Source of the DNA: Basidiobolus meristosporus CBS 931.73
Taxonomy: Eukaryota > Basidiobolomycota > Basidiobolomycetes > Basidiobolales > Basidiobolaceae
Length of the DNA: 64,000 nucleotides
Assembly (NCBI GenBank): GCA_002104905.1
Contig: MCFE01000111.1
Location: 1-64,000, forward strand
Direction: 5' to 3'
Below the pieces are notes generated by a model. That model saw only the letters and a program-made list of their open reading frames with translations, ran no database searches and was not told the DNA's origin. The position numbers and the translations under genes were made by a program. Below, one piece after another: positions 1-10,111 of this stretch (positions within the stretch are counted from its first letter, which is position 1; every line of letters begins with the position of its first letter).

Positions 1-385
1 CAGGTGGCATTCACACATCTATGACCAGTAAGATCTTGGCATATGCCGATTTCTATAGCCCCATGTGTCCCCATAAGTTCATGTAAATTGAACAAGTTGC
101 TTAGGAAAGAATGCCCATGATAACTGCATTCTACTACCGCATTTATCCCTTATCAGTGTATTTTGTGAGAAGCGGAAGCACATAAACGGATTACAGGTAA
201 TCAACAAGGAAGCCAAATTGAAATAGACCGCTGGCTGGGCGCAGGATGCATGGACTCTAGGTCGTGATGTATAAAAAAGAAGAACCAGTATGGAGTGATA
301 GACCAAATAAGGCCAGCTTTCAGTCGTGGAGGTCACTCATACTCCTTACTTCCTAGCACGCATACTTTTTACTGACTGCTATCCA

Positions 386-583
386 TAACATGAAGCTCAT
401 ACATAACATGAAGCTCATAGGCAGCGTCCGAGGCTAACACACACTGTTCAGCTCAGATGCTACATTACTATCCATAACAAGACGCTCATACATAACAAGA
501 AGCTGATACATAACAAGAAGCCCATACATAATATGAAGCTCATAGGCAGCGTTCAAGGCTAACACACACCGTTCAGCCCAGAT
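386..583. repeat. Short tandem repeat cluster with a duplicated 43-bp unit
   Basis: Units of about 17 bp related to CATACATAACAAGAAGCT recur about six times. A longer unit (cataggcagcgt.. to ..ttcagcycagat) occurs twice, at about 417-461 and 540-583, so the array has two levels. The rest of 1-1100 holds no recognisable gene apart from the weak minus-strand candidate listed separately. Confidence 0.7.
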
Positions 584-1013
584 TGCCAAATATCTCTACA
601 CTGGCCATATTTTTGCTCATTCTTATGCGCATTACAACCACCTTGACAAGATCCAGACCATTCATTAAATTTGCATCTTGCACACCAGATTAATCTCACG
701 CCTTTATATGATTGGTCTTGCATTGGATATTGATTTCTCTTTCTCCCCCCTTTTGGTAAATCTCGCTTATGTGACATGTGCTTCAGTGTAGAATACCACT
801 CCACCAAGTTGGTCGGAGGAAGCCAGCTAGAGTGTTGTATTGACAAACAACCACCGGCATCACCAAATTGAGTAACGCAACAGAATATTCTATATTCATG
901 AGTGATTCCGTATGTTCCTTGGTATTGTTAGGATTAGTGTTTGGCAGGATGATGAGGAAAGAGGATAGCAAGCAAAAAGCAGAAGAATGGAATTTTCCAC
1001 TGCGATAAGGCAT
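559..1013 (-). CDS. Candidate small cysteine-rich protein, exon model unresolved
   Basis: The minus strand has an open frame ending at 559. Its C-terminal part is cysteine-rich, with a CxxC, a CQGGC and two more cysteines over about 35 residues. The frame can be followed upstream to about 930 but has no ATG there. A second minus-strand frame starts with ATG at 1013 and encodes a hydrophobic, signal-peptide-like stretch (SSAFCLLSSFLIILP). One intron could join the two frames, but I could not find a convincing donor. This could be a small secreted protein, a decayed gene, or chance. No family recognised. Confidence 0.2.
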
Positions 1014-1103
1014 CAGCTAGACAATGGAGGAAACAAGCGTATCATCGGTATATAATGGATGCCTTGCGCGTTGTTGTGAATTATCCCGACCCACAAGATT
1101 AAT

Positions 1104-1745
1104 ATGCAACTTCGCTTGACTGACCTAGCTGTTTGGACCGTGCTTGCTACTTCCGCCTTGGCTAAGCCCATTGGGATTACTCTTAGCCTCGAAGGGAATA
1201 TTCCCGCACTTACTTCCACGCCGATTGTGCAAGAGTATCCGGCTGATGTTCCTTGTAACAACTCCACAGAGGCGCAGAATCTATATGGTGGCTTTCCTGT
1301 TTGTAATCCCGCATGGTTTTCGGGGGTGGTGGCAACAGAGCTGGATGCAAAGTTTCTGGTCTGGACTAGCCCCTCCAACCAAAAAGCCATTGAAGATAAC
1401 GATGTCAACGAAACTGCTGCTGCAACTGCAACAATTTCTTTAGCTAACGGCATGGATGACTTCCCCATCACATATCCTGAGTTTAGGCAGTGTGCAAACA
1501 TTGATCCTACTGAAAACAACGGTGGCTTTGCTCTTTACTGGCCTACGGAGGCGATCTATTGCTTTTATAGCGAATCCAACTGTGTTGGAGAGCGTGTATG
1601 TATGATCCCATATGGCCCTGGATCTCAGTATAACACAATCATCCCTGCTACCAGAAATATGATCAAGAATGGACTTCGCAGTAGTGTGGTGCTACCCATG
1701 ATGCCAAAGAATGGCTACAAAGCTCCGTTTACCATGAACCCTTAG
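1104..1745 (+). CDS. Secreted glycoprotein-like hypothetical protein (213 aa)
   Basis: A single-exon ORF that starts with an N-terminal signal sequence (MQLRLTDLAVWTVLATSALA, probable cleavage after ALA). The mature part has NNST and NET sequons, six or more cysteines in its second half (including CFYSESNC and ERVC), and no transmembrane segment. It is therefore most likely exported and disulfide-bonded. I do not recognise the family; the C-terminal Cys pattern is loosely like small beta-rich secreted fungal proteins. The ATG at 1104 is chosen because the signal peptide follows directly. A TATAATG-like motif lies near 1050, and AATAAAATAAAA downstream at about 1768 may be the poly(A) signal. 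The 507-base antisense ORF is a shadow. Confidence 0.7.
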   Translation: MQLRLTDLAVWTVLATSALAKPIGITLSLEGNIPALTSTPIVQEYPADVPCNNSTEAQNLYGGFPVCNPAWFSGVVATELDAKFLVWTSPSNQKAIEDNDVNETAAATATISLANGMDDFPITYPEFRQCANIDPTENNGGFALYWPTEAIYCFYSESNCVGERVCMIPYGPGSQYNTIIPATRNMIKNGLRSSVVLPMMPKNGYKAPFTMNP

Positions 1746-1768
1746 GAGAATAATAATGTAAATTTACG

Positions 1769-3221
1769 AAATAAAATAAAAGTTTTAAGAGTTATGGAGA
1801 TATTGCAAGTGATTGGAAGAACAAGCAGACTATAGGTCTTTACTTGATGATCTATTCAATCTAAAAAAGTATTAATACCTTAACTTAGTCTTGACATACC
1901 AAACACATAGGGTAAGTGTACAAAGGTCACAAGTGTAGGTTTGTAATGCTTTTGGCTGTTTGGACAACCTTTAGATTTTTCATGTCCTGGGTTTCTAGTG
2001 TTTTAGTGAAATATTCCTGGTAGATTGCCACAGGGAACTTGACTAGAACTCTCCAAGATTTTTAGTCAACAACTCAAGTGTACATAAGTTATAGCTGCTA
2101 CATGGTCACTCACAGTAAGTAAAGAGGGATGCAAAAAACACCTACAATGGTATAGGTAACCAACTGGGCTTTTTAGCAGCTATTTTTGACCATGATCAAA
2201 TTGCTGGACTGGAACTACTAAGCAGGCACCAAGTGTGTATAATTTTAGCTCCTATGTCAATCAACAACTCCACAAAGGATACTCAAATATATACACACAT
2301 TGCCTATGAGGCCACTCAGGATACTTCAAAGGCAACAAGTAAAATCAGCAAAGCAAGCATATTTGGTAAAGATATTCCTCTATTGGTGAATGATAAGAGC
2401 TAAAGTTTGTTCCCTTCACTGTTGTTGTGCTGCATTTCATCTTTGCAATGAGCAATGCATATCACCATTCCAACAATATTTCATATGCATATAAGTAATA
2501 ACATATTACCAGATGGGCTTCTGTACACTACCTTTCTTCTTCCACTGCTTGCATCTCAGCCCTTTCCTGCTCAGAAATGTCAAGTGCTTATTCATCTGTA
2601 TTACTTGAGTACCCAGTAAGCAGTATGGGCACTATATTGTAAGCTTTCATGGGAGCTTATTATTCTTGTCAACATTTGTATCCCTGATAGGTATAAGAGT
2701 GCAGCACATGATTTACACCACATAATCAATACTTTAACCTAGATTATTACACATCTTTACAACTTTGGCTCTGTCTAAGTTTCTTTATGCAAGTAATAAA
2801 CAATTCAGCCAATGCTCTAAGTGTTGAGATTCTGTTAGTTTAGTTTTGTGTTTCTTCTCATGTGAGCTTCTTTGTAGTAAAATTTTTGTCTTGATACATT
2901 TTCTTGACAGCTTAACATAATTCTCCAAGATTTGTAGACTTTGATCCAAGTTACTACATCAAGTGGGTATTTAGGTATAATTACAAAATATTCAACAGAA
3001 ATCAAGCTCAAGTTGAATTATTTACTTGCAAGGTTCAATAATTCTTAGCTGGCTTCTTTATTTTAGCTTTAGTAGCTCTGTACCTACCTAGTAAAGTAAA
3101 TATTTCACCAAACTGGTGACTTTCCCTCCCCTAAATGGATCTTCATACCAAAGGAGTGCAACAAGCTAGAGAGCATGTTGAAATGAATACAAGAACACTG
3201 ATTGAACATGCTCACATAAGC
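1769..3221. other. CpG-free AT-rich tract, probably decayed repeat DNA
   Basis: I read every line of this stretch and found no CG dinucleotide in about 1,453 bp, although C and G together make up well over a third of the bases. CpGs resume at 3222 and are common in flanking genes. No gene is recognisable; the only ORFs are short. Composition resembles the transposon-derived half of the window, so this is most likely an old methylated repeat whose CpGs have been lost. Confidence 0.75.
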
Positions 3222-3553
3222 CGCGATCATCATTACTGAGTTAAGTGATGAGATCAATAAATTGACTTGGAGCAATTCCTCATTGTCTACCATCAATGGA
3301 TGCTAACAGTACGGCACATTGGAAGCCTTCATCTGATTGCCACATTCGTAAACAACCATCACAGCCTCCAAATGCATTTGTAAGCCAATTGACTTTGCCG
3401 GAAGTGGTACATTTGCGTGTTCAACAATTCAAGAAGCATTTTCAGGAGCAGCTCATCCACCGGATGTAAATGAAACAATCAATGTGGTGTTGCAATCCCT
3501 AATACTGCTGCTGGGATCAGCAGGCACCATACCCATTTGAGACATTGGAAGAC

Positions 3554-3560
3554 TATAAAT
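3554..3560 (+). promoter_or_regulatory. TATA box of the glycine-rich protein gene
   Basis: TATAAAT lies about 40 bp upstream of the ATG at 3600, with an A/C-rich leader (atcaaatcaatcactcaat) between. Inference from position and sequence. Confidence 0.5.
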
Positions 3561-3599
3561 TGGGAGCTTTAATTCCATCTATCAAATCAATCACTCAAT

Positions 3600-4475
3600 A
3601 TGAAAATCACTTCGGTCAAACTCCTTCTTGCGGCTTCAGTCTTGTCCATGGCTAGTGCTGCCGTTCTTGAGCGCGGATACAACACCAAAGATTACGCCGG
3701 TCAAGGTGCTGGTGTGGTTCACGACGATAGCTATGGAGGAAACGGTGGTGGTAGTGGCGGAGAATATAGTGGAAACGGCGGTGGTGGCAGCAGCGGAGGA
3801 TACGGCGGAAACGGCGGTGGCAGCAGCGGAGGATACGGTGGAAACGGTGGAGGTGGTGGAGGTGGAGGCTATGGTGAAAATGGTGGTGGTGGCAGTGGCG
3901 GAGGATACGGTGGATACGGCGGATACGGCGGCGGTGGTAGTGGTGGCGGAGGATACGGTGGCAATGGTGGTGGAAATGGTGGTGGTGGCAGCGGCGGAGA
4001 ATATAGCGGAAACGGCGGTGGTGGCAGCGGCGGAGGATACGGTGGCCACGGTGGTGGTAGTGGTGGCGGAGGATACGGTGACAATGGTGGTGGTAGTGCC
4101 GGAGGTTATGGTGGAAATGGTGGTAGTGGCAGCGGCACAGAATATAGTGGAAACGGCGGTGGTGGCAGCGGCAGAGGATACAGTGGAAACGGTGGTGGTA
4201 GTGGCGGAGGCTATGGTGGAAATGGTGGTGGTGGCAGTGGCGGAGGATACGGTGGATACGGCGGCGGTGGTAGTGGTGGCGGAGGATACGGTGGCAATGG
4301 TGGTGGTAGTGGCGGAGGCTATGGTGGAAATGGTGGTGGTGGCAGCGGCGGAGAATATAGCGGAAACGGCGGTGGTGGCAGCGGCGGAGGATACGGTGGC
4401 CACGGTGGTGGTAGTGGTGGTAGCGGCGGAGGATACGGCGGAGGGCATGGGGGTGGTGGCTTCTACAAATATTGA
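3600..4475 (+). CDS. Secreted glycine-rich repeat protein (291 aa)
   Basis: The protein opens with a clear signal peptide (MKITSVKLLLAASVLSMASA) and a short unique segment to about residue 40. The rest is about 250 residues of GGGSGGGYGGNGG-type repeats with periodic Tyr, Asn and Ser, ending GGGGFYKY. There are almost no charged residues or cysteines. Such proteins are usually wall-associated or extracellular structural proteins; the exact role is unknown. The DNA shows a higher-order repeat of about 350 bp. Because the triplet pattern is so regular, long ORFs also appear in other frames and on the minus strand (270 and 278 aa), but only this frame has a signal peptide, a TATA box and an ordinary start. 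It lies beside the CpG-free tract. Confidence 0.85.
   Translation: MKITSVKLLLAASVLSMASAAVLERGYNTKDYAGQGAGVVHDDSYGGNGGGSGGEYSGNGGGGSSGGYGGNGGGSSGGYGGNGGGGGGGGYGENGGGGSGGGYGGYGGYGGGGSGGGGYGGNGGGNGGGGSGGEYSGNGGGGSGGGYGGHGGGSGGGGYGDNGGGSAGGYGGNGGSGSGTEYSGNGGGGSGRGYSGNGGGSGGGYGGNGGGGSGGGYGGYGGGGSGGGGYGGNGGGSGGGYGGNGGGGSGGEYSGNGGGGSGGGYGGHGGGSGGSGGGYGGGHGGGGFYKY
3880..4422 (+). repeat. Higher-order tandem duplication inside the glycine-rich gene
   Basis: The block at about 3890-4066 reappears at about 4235-4422, with an offset near 350 bp. For example, the segment encoding GNGGGGSGGEYSGNGG is at 3971 and again at 4325. The copies differ by small in-frame gains and losses of Gly-rich units, which points to unequal exchange or slippage. 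Confidence 0.75.
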
Positions 4476-4869
4476 GCTTCGCCATCAAAACTTATATCCA
4501 AGCAGTTTTTTAGATATCTATAGACAACTGGAAATAAATCTCAACCTTGCAACCTTATGTAACAAAATCCATTTACTCTATTTGACAGTGACACTTCAGG
4601 CATTGCGATGACAACATTTACTTCGATTAACGCACCACAGAGCTGATCTTTTATACTCGTTACTCCTGCATGTTGAAATTCCGGGAAAGAACCGGGCGCT
4701 CTTATGACATAAGCGACCCAACATAATATATACACCCGCACGGAGCTATGTTGTGAAGTGGATGGTTATTCAATTCTTCGCTCATCAATTATATTATGTT
4801 ATGTCAATTTACTGGAATATGGGGTATCTTTATCTATAAATTAATTTACATTGGAGCACTGTCCAGGAA

Positions 4870-6741
4870 TTAGTTGTGCTTTTGCATCTTGATGTACTTG
4901 ATTCCCAAGGTGAAAAGGAATGCCAGCCCGGACATGCCGACAGCGATGAAAAAGATGGTACGCAAAACGTGAACATACACATCCATCACCACTTTTCGTT
5001 CTTCCAATGGTAAGGTCTCGATGAACTGGAAGCTATTGACTGCCTCCTTGATTGGGATGTTGTAAGTTAACTCTGACAATCCAGTGGTCAGTTTGTTGTT
5101 GAATACGGAGCCGAAAATGGCGATTCCCAAGACTCCACCGACTGAGCGGAAGAAGGTTGATAGCGCAGTAACCACACCCATATCTTTATGGGTTACCGCT
5201 GATTGGCCAGCGAAGATCAATGTCTGAATGCAACAACCGGCCCCAGTTCCCATGATCAGCAGGAAGCCGATCTGCTCGCCGTGGCCCGTACTTGCGTTCC
5301 AAACAGTCAACAGACCCACTCCTACTGTCATAATTGCCGAGCCGACCCAGCACCAGACGACAATCACCCCGGTCTTCGAGACGATGATTCCGGAGATGAT
5401 ACTTAATGCTGAAGCAGAGAGCATCATGGGCAGCATCTCAAGTCCCGAAGTAGTGGCGGAATCCCCACGGACGATTTGGAAGTACATTGGAATGTAGTAG
5501 ACCAGTCCAAAGAAGGCCATGCCGAAGAAGAACATGGTGATGAATGTGAACAATGGGTTACGCATGGCGAACAACCGGCAAGGGACGATTGGCTCGGCCG
5601 CAACTCGGTACTCCACGAAGATGAATGCGATCAGGAGTGCCCCCGAAACACAGTAAAGAGCGATAATTCTCGGTGAGCTCCAGGAGTATTCCCCACCTCC
5701 CCATTGGGTTGGTAGCAAGAGGGTGATGATGAATCCGAGAAGTAGCACCGTCCCGAGGAAATCGATTCTCTTGATCTTTTCCTTGAGAGAGCCCTTTGCG
5801 GTGGGAAGATGCAGGAACAGAGTGACGACAATCACGGTAAGCGCACCAAATGGCAAGTTGATGTAGAAAGACCATCTACAGAGGCTGGGGTTAGCCAATA
5901 CTCTACGAAAGGCGAGGGCAAGGGAATGAAGCTTACCTCCAAGTGCTATCGTCCGTGAAGATTCCTCCTAGCAGTGGGCCCAGGACAGATGCAATACCAT
6001 ACTGAAAAATCGACCAGCTTTAGTACGAAAAGTTACACCAATCAGCCATTAAGAACCCCTTCGACTTACCGTGGCCCCGATGAATCCCTGGTACTTTCCG
6101 CGCTCGCGAAGCGGGACGATCTCGGTGATAATGATGAAGACCATTCCCTGGACTTAGGAAGGAGCGTGTTAAATAGGTGTCGGGGAAGATCCGGATAAGA
6201 ATAATACTTACTGCCGCCACCACCGATTCCTGCGATCGCTCTGGCGATGATCAGCATGGTCATGCTCTGGGAGGCACCGCATAATGCGCTACCAACCTCG
6301 AAGATCACAATGGCGAAGAGAAAAACCACCTTACGACCAAAGATATCCGAAAACTAATTCACCTGGTTAGTACCGTGAAGATGTGATGCCATGTTTCTGT
6401 TGGGGAGAACTCACCTTTCCGTAGAGAGGCTGGCAGGCTGTGGCAGTCAACATATAGGCAGTAGCCACCCAAGAGACCTCGTTCAATGCTCCGAAATCCG
6501 AAGCGATCTTGGGCAGAGCGGTGGCCACAATCGTTTGATCGAGACCAGCCAAAAGGATGGCCATGGCAAGGCCAAGGAAAACCAACATCAGTTTTCCGAA
6601 AGGCAGCAGCTCAGGGCCATCTGGCAGCTCTTTAACATCCAGCTCTGGCTTGGATGGGTTCTTCTCCAAATCCTCCAGCTTCAAAGGATCTGAAGGGTCT
6701 GGTTGCTTTTCAGCTAAGATGTCAGTAGGTTCTTGTGGCAT
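4870..6741 (-). CDS. MFS multidrug exporter, DHA2 (14-TM) family, 540 aa
   Basis: Proton-coupled drug/toxin exporter of the plasma or vacuolar membrane. Five exons read from the minus strand: 6741-6415, 6353-6212, 6152-6070, 6001-5937 and 5875-4870. All phases agree and give 540 codons plus TAA. The N-terminus is a soluble acidic/proline-rich tail of about 45 residues. DQTIVATALPKI follows in TM1, then the loop motif GKFSDIFGRK, then RAIAGIGGGGIQGMVF, and antiporter motif C (ASVLGPLLGG) before WRWSFYINLPFGAL. These are typical of the DHA2/TOXA-Azr1 group. The four 59-66 nt introns have GTRAGY-like donors and fall in the first half. Substrate cannot be inferred; no biosynthetic cluster is nearby. 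The 120-bp 3' side is AT-rich. Confidence 0.92.
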
Positions 6742-7815
6742 TGTATGTTAGGGTGGTCGTCCCAACCTACTTCTTTATATAGGGCCAGGATTGGGAAAAA
6801 AAGTTCCAGATGGAGGATATGAATGGGCGGTCACTATTTTGCAACTCCAACGGATTCGAGTCAAATGGGTCTTCGGTGAAATTTCGGCACCGCACCATTC
6901 ATTCAGATATACCTATGTTGGAACAGACCAAGGGCACGGAACATATATGTACAAGTGTTTCTTCCACCAAGAACGGTGGCCCATTTCGAATCCGCAGTGT
7001 TCCTGAATCGTTGGAACACCACAACACTGCGATCTTACCATAGAATTGGGAATTCACTTCTGATCAGGAAATTCCATCGATCAGGTCTAGATGCACCCCC
7101 AACAATTTACTTCATTCGGTAACAATTCCCAGGAATTCTATTTCGGATCGGAGATTAGAATAGAATGTAGATTGTTTGGGTTAGAAGTGTTGCTATGGAA
7201 TTCCCCCTACGTCCCCCCACGGAACCATTCACACGCCGTCACCGACCATGCCGTGGAATAGCCTAACCTTGTTAGCATCGCTCATCATCGTCCGGTGAAG
7301 AATCTGACGCTGAATGTGTCTCGAAATGCCTATTCGTCCCTGCTCGTTATTTCTGTTCTGGTTCTGGGTTGCATATTTCTGATTAGCGTCCTCAACTCTA
7401 TCTAGATATAGCACCGGAATCTCGGGCAAATATGAATAATGCAACTCAGGGTTGGTGCTATCGGGGTGCTGATATTGGCTACGTAAGAAGCTCAACATAC
7501 CAAACCTGTGCTTGGTTGGTGGTACCTGGTGCAACCAATTCGAGTTTGGCTGGTGTTTCGTTGACCGATTTATTTAGTGGTATTCAGAAAAATGGGAGAC
7601 ACGCCACAAAGCAAAATTGCTCCTTCATCAGATGCCAAATTCAATGGAGTCATCAAATAAATATCTACGGCATAGACTTGTATCAAACAGTATCCTTGTT
7701 GTGAGAAACAGCGTGGGATGTTCAGAAGGGAGCAGCAGAACTCGCGGGCTGGGCTGAGCATCAATAGGATGTGGTGGAAACATGAGATATGCAATGGAAG
7801 TGAGAAAAAGAATCA
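6742..7815. other. Intergenic region, no gene recognised
   Basis: Contains the promoter of the MFS gene (minus strand; TATATAA-like motif near 6776) and the 3' side of the HMG gene. Open frames here are short, lack ATG starts in sensible positions, and match no family I know. Confidence 0.5.
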
Positions 7816-10111
7816 TCACTGTTTATCCGCCAAGTACAGCTCCATTTCCCGAGCATATCTAGCCTTGTCTTCCGTCGCTTTTTGCTCCCAAGGTGCCCTG
7901 TCCTCGGGAACCATAGAGTTCCACTGGCTTGCAATGATCTTGCTAATTGGCCCAACAGTACTGCCCGGATATTGCTCAGCAACCTGCGGCCGGACTGCAG
8001 ATAGGTAGAACAAGAAGCCGGACATGGGATGCTTGGGTGCGGTTGGATTCTTCTGCTTCTTTTTCTTACGACCTCGAGGATCTTTTGTGGGCGCTAGATC
8101 GTCCTCCTCCTCAAGCCCCCTCTTTTTCCCTGCCTCAATCTCCGCCTTCGAACGCCTGGTGTACACGAAGTCCGGATTGGACACGAGAAACTCTCGCTTG
8201 ATGGACTGTGCTTCGGTGAAATATCGGTTGCGCTCCTCCTGAATAACAATAACTGCATTGGTGGACCTTTCATATACCTACGAAAACTGAAGAGACTTAC
8301 CTCGTTGAGGTTCTTCCACCGGTCTCCGATCTCCTTACTGATCTCCGAAACACTCATATTGGGATTGGTCTCCAGCAGCTTGTGCCGCATTTCTTTGTTG
8401 AACAACAAATATGCATTCATCGGTCTTTTTAGCTTGGGGCTGCTATTGTCGCCGTCCATCACGGAACGGCGGCGGTATTTCTTCTTGGTGTTGTTGGGAC
8501 GTCGTGTATAAACATAATCGGGGTTCGTTTCCAGAAATTGAGACTTCAAGGTCCTGGCCCGATCAACATACATCTGCTTGCGCAAGTCGTCCATCTTTGC
8601 CCATTCATCCCCAAGAATCTTGCTTTGGGCCGCGGTCGTCATCGTGGGATCCGATTGTTGAAGCTGCGGCCTCCGCTCACTTGCATATATCAAGAACGCG
8701 TTCATGGGTCTCTTCAACTTCTGGCCGCTCGAAGATGTATTGGGTGTGCTTGATACGTTGGGCTTGGCTTTTGCCTTTGGAGTTTTGGGGGACTTTGGCT
8801 TGTTGGATGTGCTGTGCTTAAATTCGCTATAGTTTTGATTGGCAGGCTTGGTTGGAGTTCGTGGTGATATCTGGTGCATATTGGTTGAGACGAGGAGGTT
8901 TTCCTTGGGGATTTTTGAGGAGCTAGTTACCTGTGTCGGAGCAATCGTCCCACCCGGGAATTGAGTAAACCCTAGATGCCAAACAAGGTCAAACTATGAA
9001 GGAGAGTGGGGCCAAGGTTTCTCAATCTACCTTGGTTGAGACCTGAGCCTATGTTTGTATCGTGCACTACGCGAAGATACAACATTACTATCTAGGAATC
9101 AAGAAAGCCAGAGAAGCACAAAGTACCTTGCGAGTAATTTTCCTCGATGCTACTTTCGCTTTGCAGATGCCCATCGTGGGCCATACCGCTGTTGTTCATG
9201 ATCCCGAAATCAGGATTGTTGCCACCGTCTACATTGTTGCTTCCGTGGCCGTATTGAAGCTCCGATAGAGCCTCAGGCTTCGATTTGAGCGCTGAGTTGG
9301 ACTATACAAACAAGGATCAGCTATCTCATTAGGTGACCATGTCGTCCAGGAGACAAACCACGAACCAATACGCTTTCGTTGTCAACAAACTGGTTCAAGC
9401 TGGTTCGGCCAAAGCTGTCTATGCCACTAAGCTGACCTGGATACCCTTGATTACCATAAGCCATGCCATTTGTTAAGCTGGACGGATCAATGCCGCCCAT
9501 GATGTTGGTGCTGCCGGAATACCTCCTGATAAAGGAGGATGTGGGTGACTGTGGGGCCATATGTGCAACTGACATGGCTTGGGAATTACTATTGGACGAT
9601 GGTACATGCTGGTAATTTGAGTATGGTTGCTGTGAAGTAGATACTAAACAAGAAAGGTGTTAATGATCAAACACTTCTGCCTCCAGCAACAAAACGTACC
9701 AAGTGGTGTTTGGTTGAAATAGGGTAGTTGTGCGTCGTTACTTTGCATCATACGAAGAGTCTGATTGGAATAGGCTGAAGTAGGGGGTGGGATACCCTGA
9801 ATAGACGATATGTTGTCGGGACTGCCGTTTAGAAGGGATGCCTGTAGGCTCGGTGAAGAGGCCTCCGTCTGGTCCTGCTGGAATATGGGAGATCCATTTT
9901 TCCAAGGATCTGTAGGGTTCAGATACCCTCTGCCGTCAAAGCTTGTGGGGTCGAAGGGCCGCGAGCCGTACGTACCGAGTGAGTTTAAAGGTCCAAACGT
10001 ATTAGCAGGGTTCAGATTTTGCCCCAGGTTCTGGTTGATCCCTTGACTTTGCCTTCGGTCAGGAAACAAGAGATTGTTGCCTTGCGTTTGCTGATTGGGG
10101 TGAAAGGCCAT
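7816..10111 (-). CDS. Triple HMG-box DNA-binding protein (656 aa)
   Basis: Probable nuclear DNA-binding regulator. Six exons on the minus strand: 10111-9700, 9643-9372, 9301-9127, 9048-9031 (an 18-nt microexon), 8971-8301 and 8238-7816. All phases agree. Residues 1 to about 350 are low-complexity, rich in Asn, Gln, Ser, Pro and Gly, and look disordered. Three HMG boxes follow. Box 1 (about 377-448) starts KLKRPMNAFLIY. Box 2 (about 472-543) starts KLKRPMNAYLLF and is split by the last intron. Box 3 (about 584-650) starts PKHPMSGFLFYLS. Boxes 1 and 2 end in NPDYVYTRR and NPDFVYTRR, like the basic tail of SOX/MATA-type boxes; box 3 looks like the HMGB/UBF type. A lysine run (RGRKKKKQK) before box 3 may be a nuclear signal. 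It shares a divergent 1.4-kb upstream region with RPL17. Specific target unknown. Confidence 0.88.

Noticed and set aside
1013-1519. 168-aa minus-strand ORF over the secreted protein gene
   Set aside because: Antisense to a gene with a clear signal peptide; no recognisable features of its own.
3628-4611. Long ORFs in other frames over the glycine-rich gene, including 270- and 278-aa minus-strand frames
   Set aside because: GGN-triplet repeats keep several frames open. Only the 3600-4475 frame has a signal peptide and promoter context.
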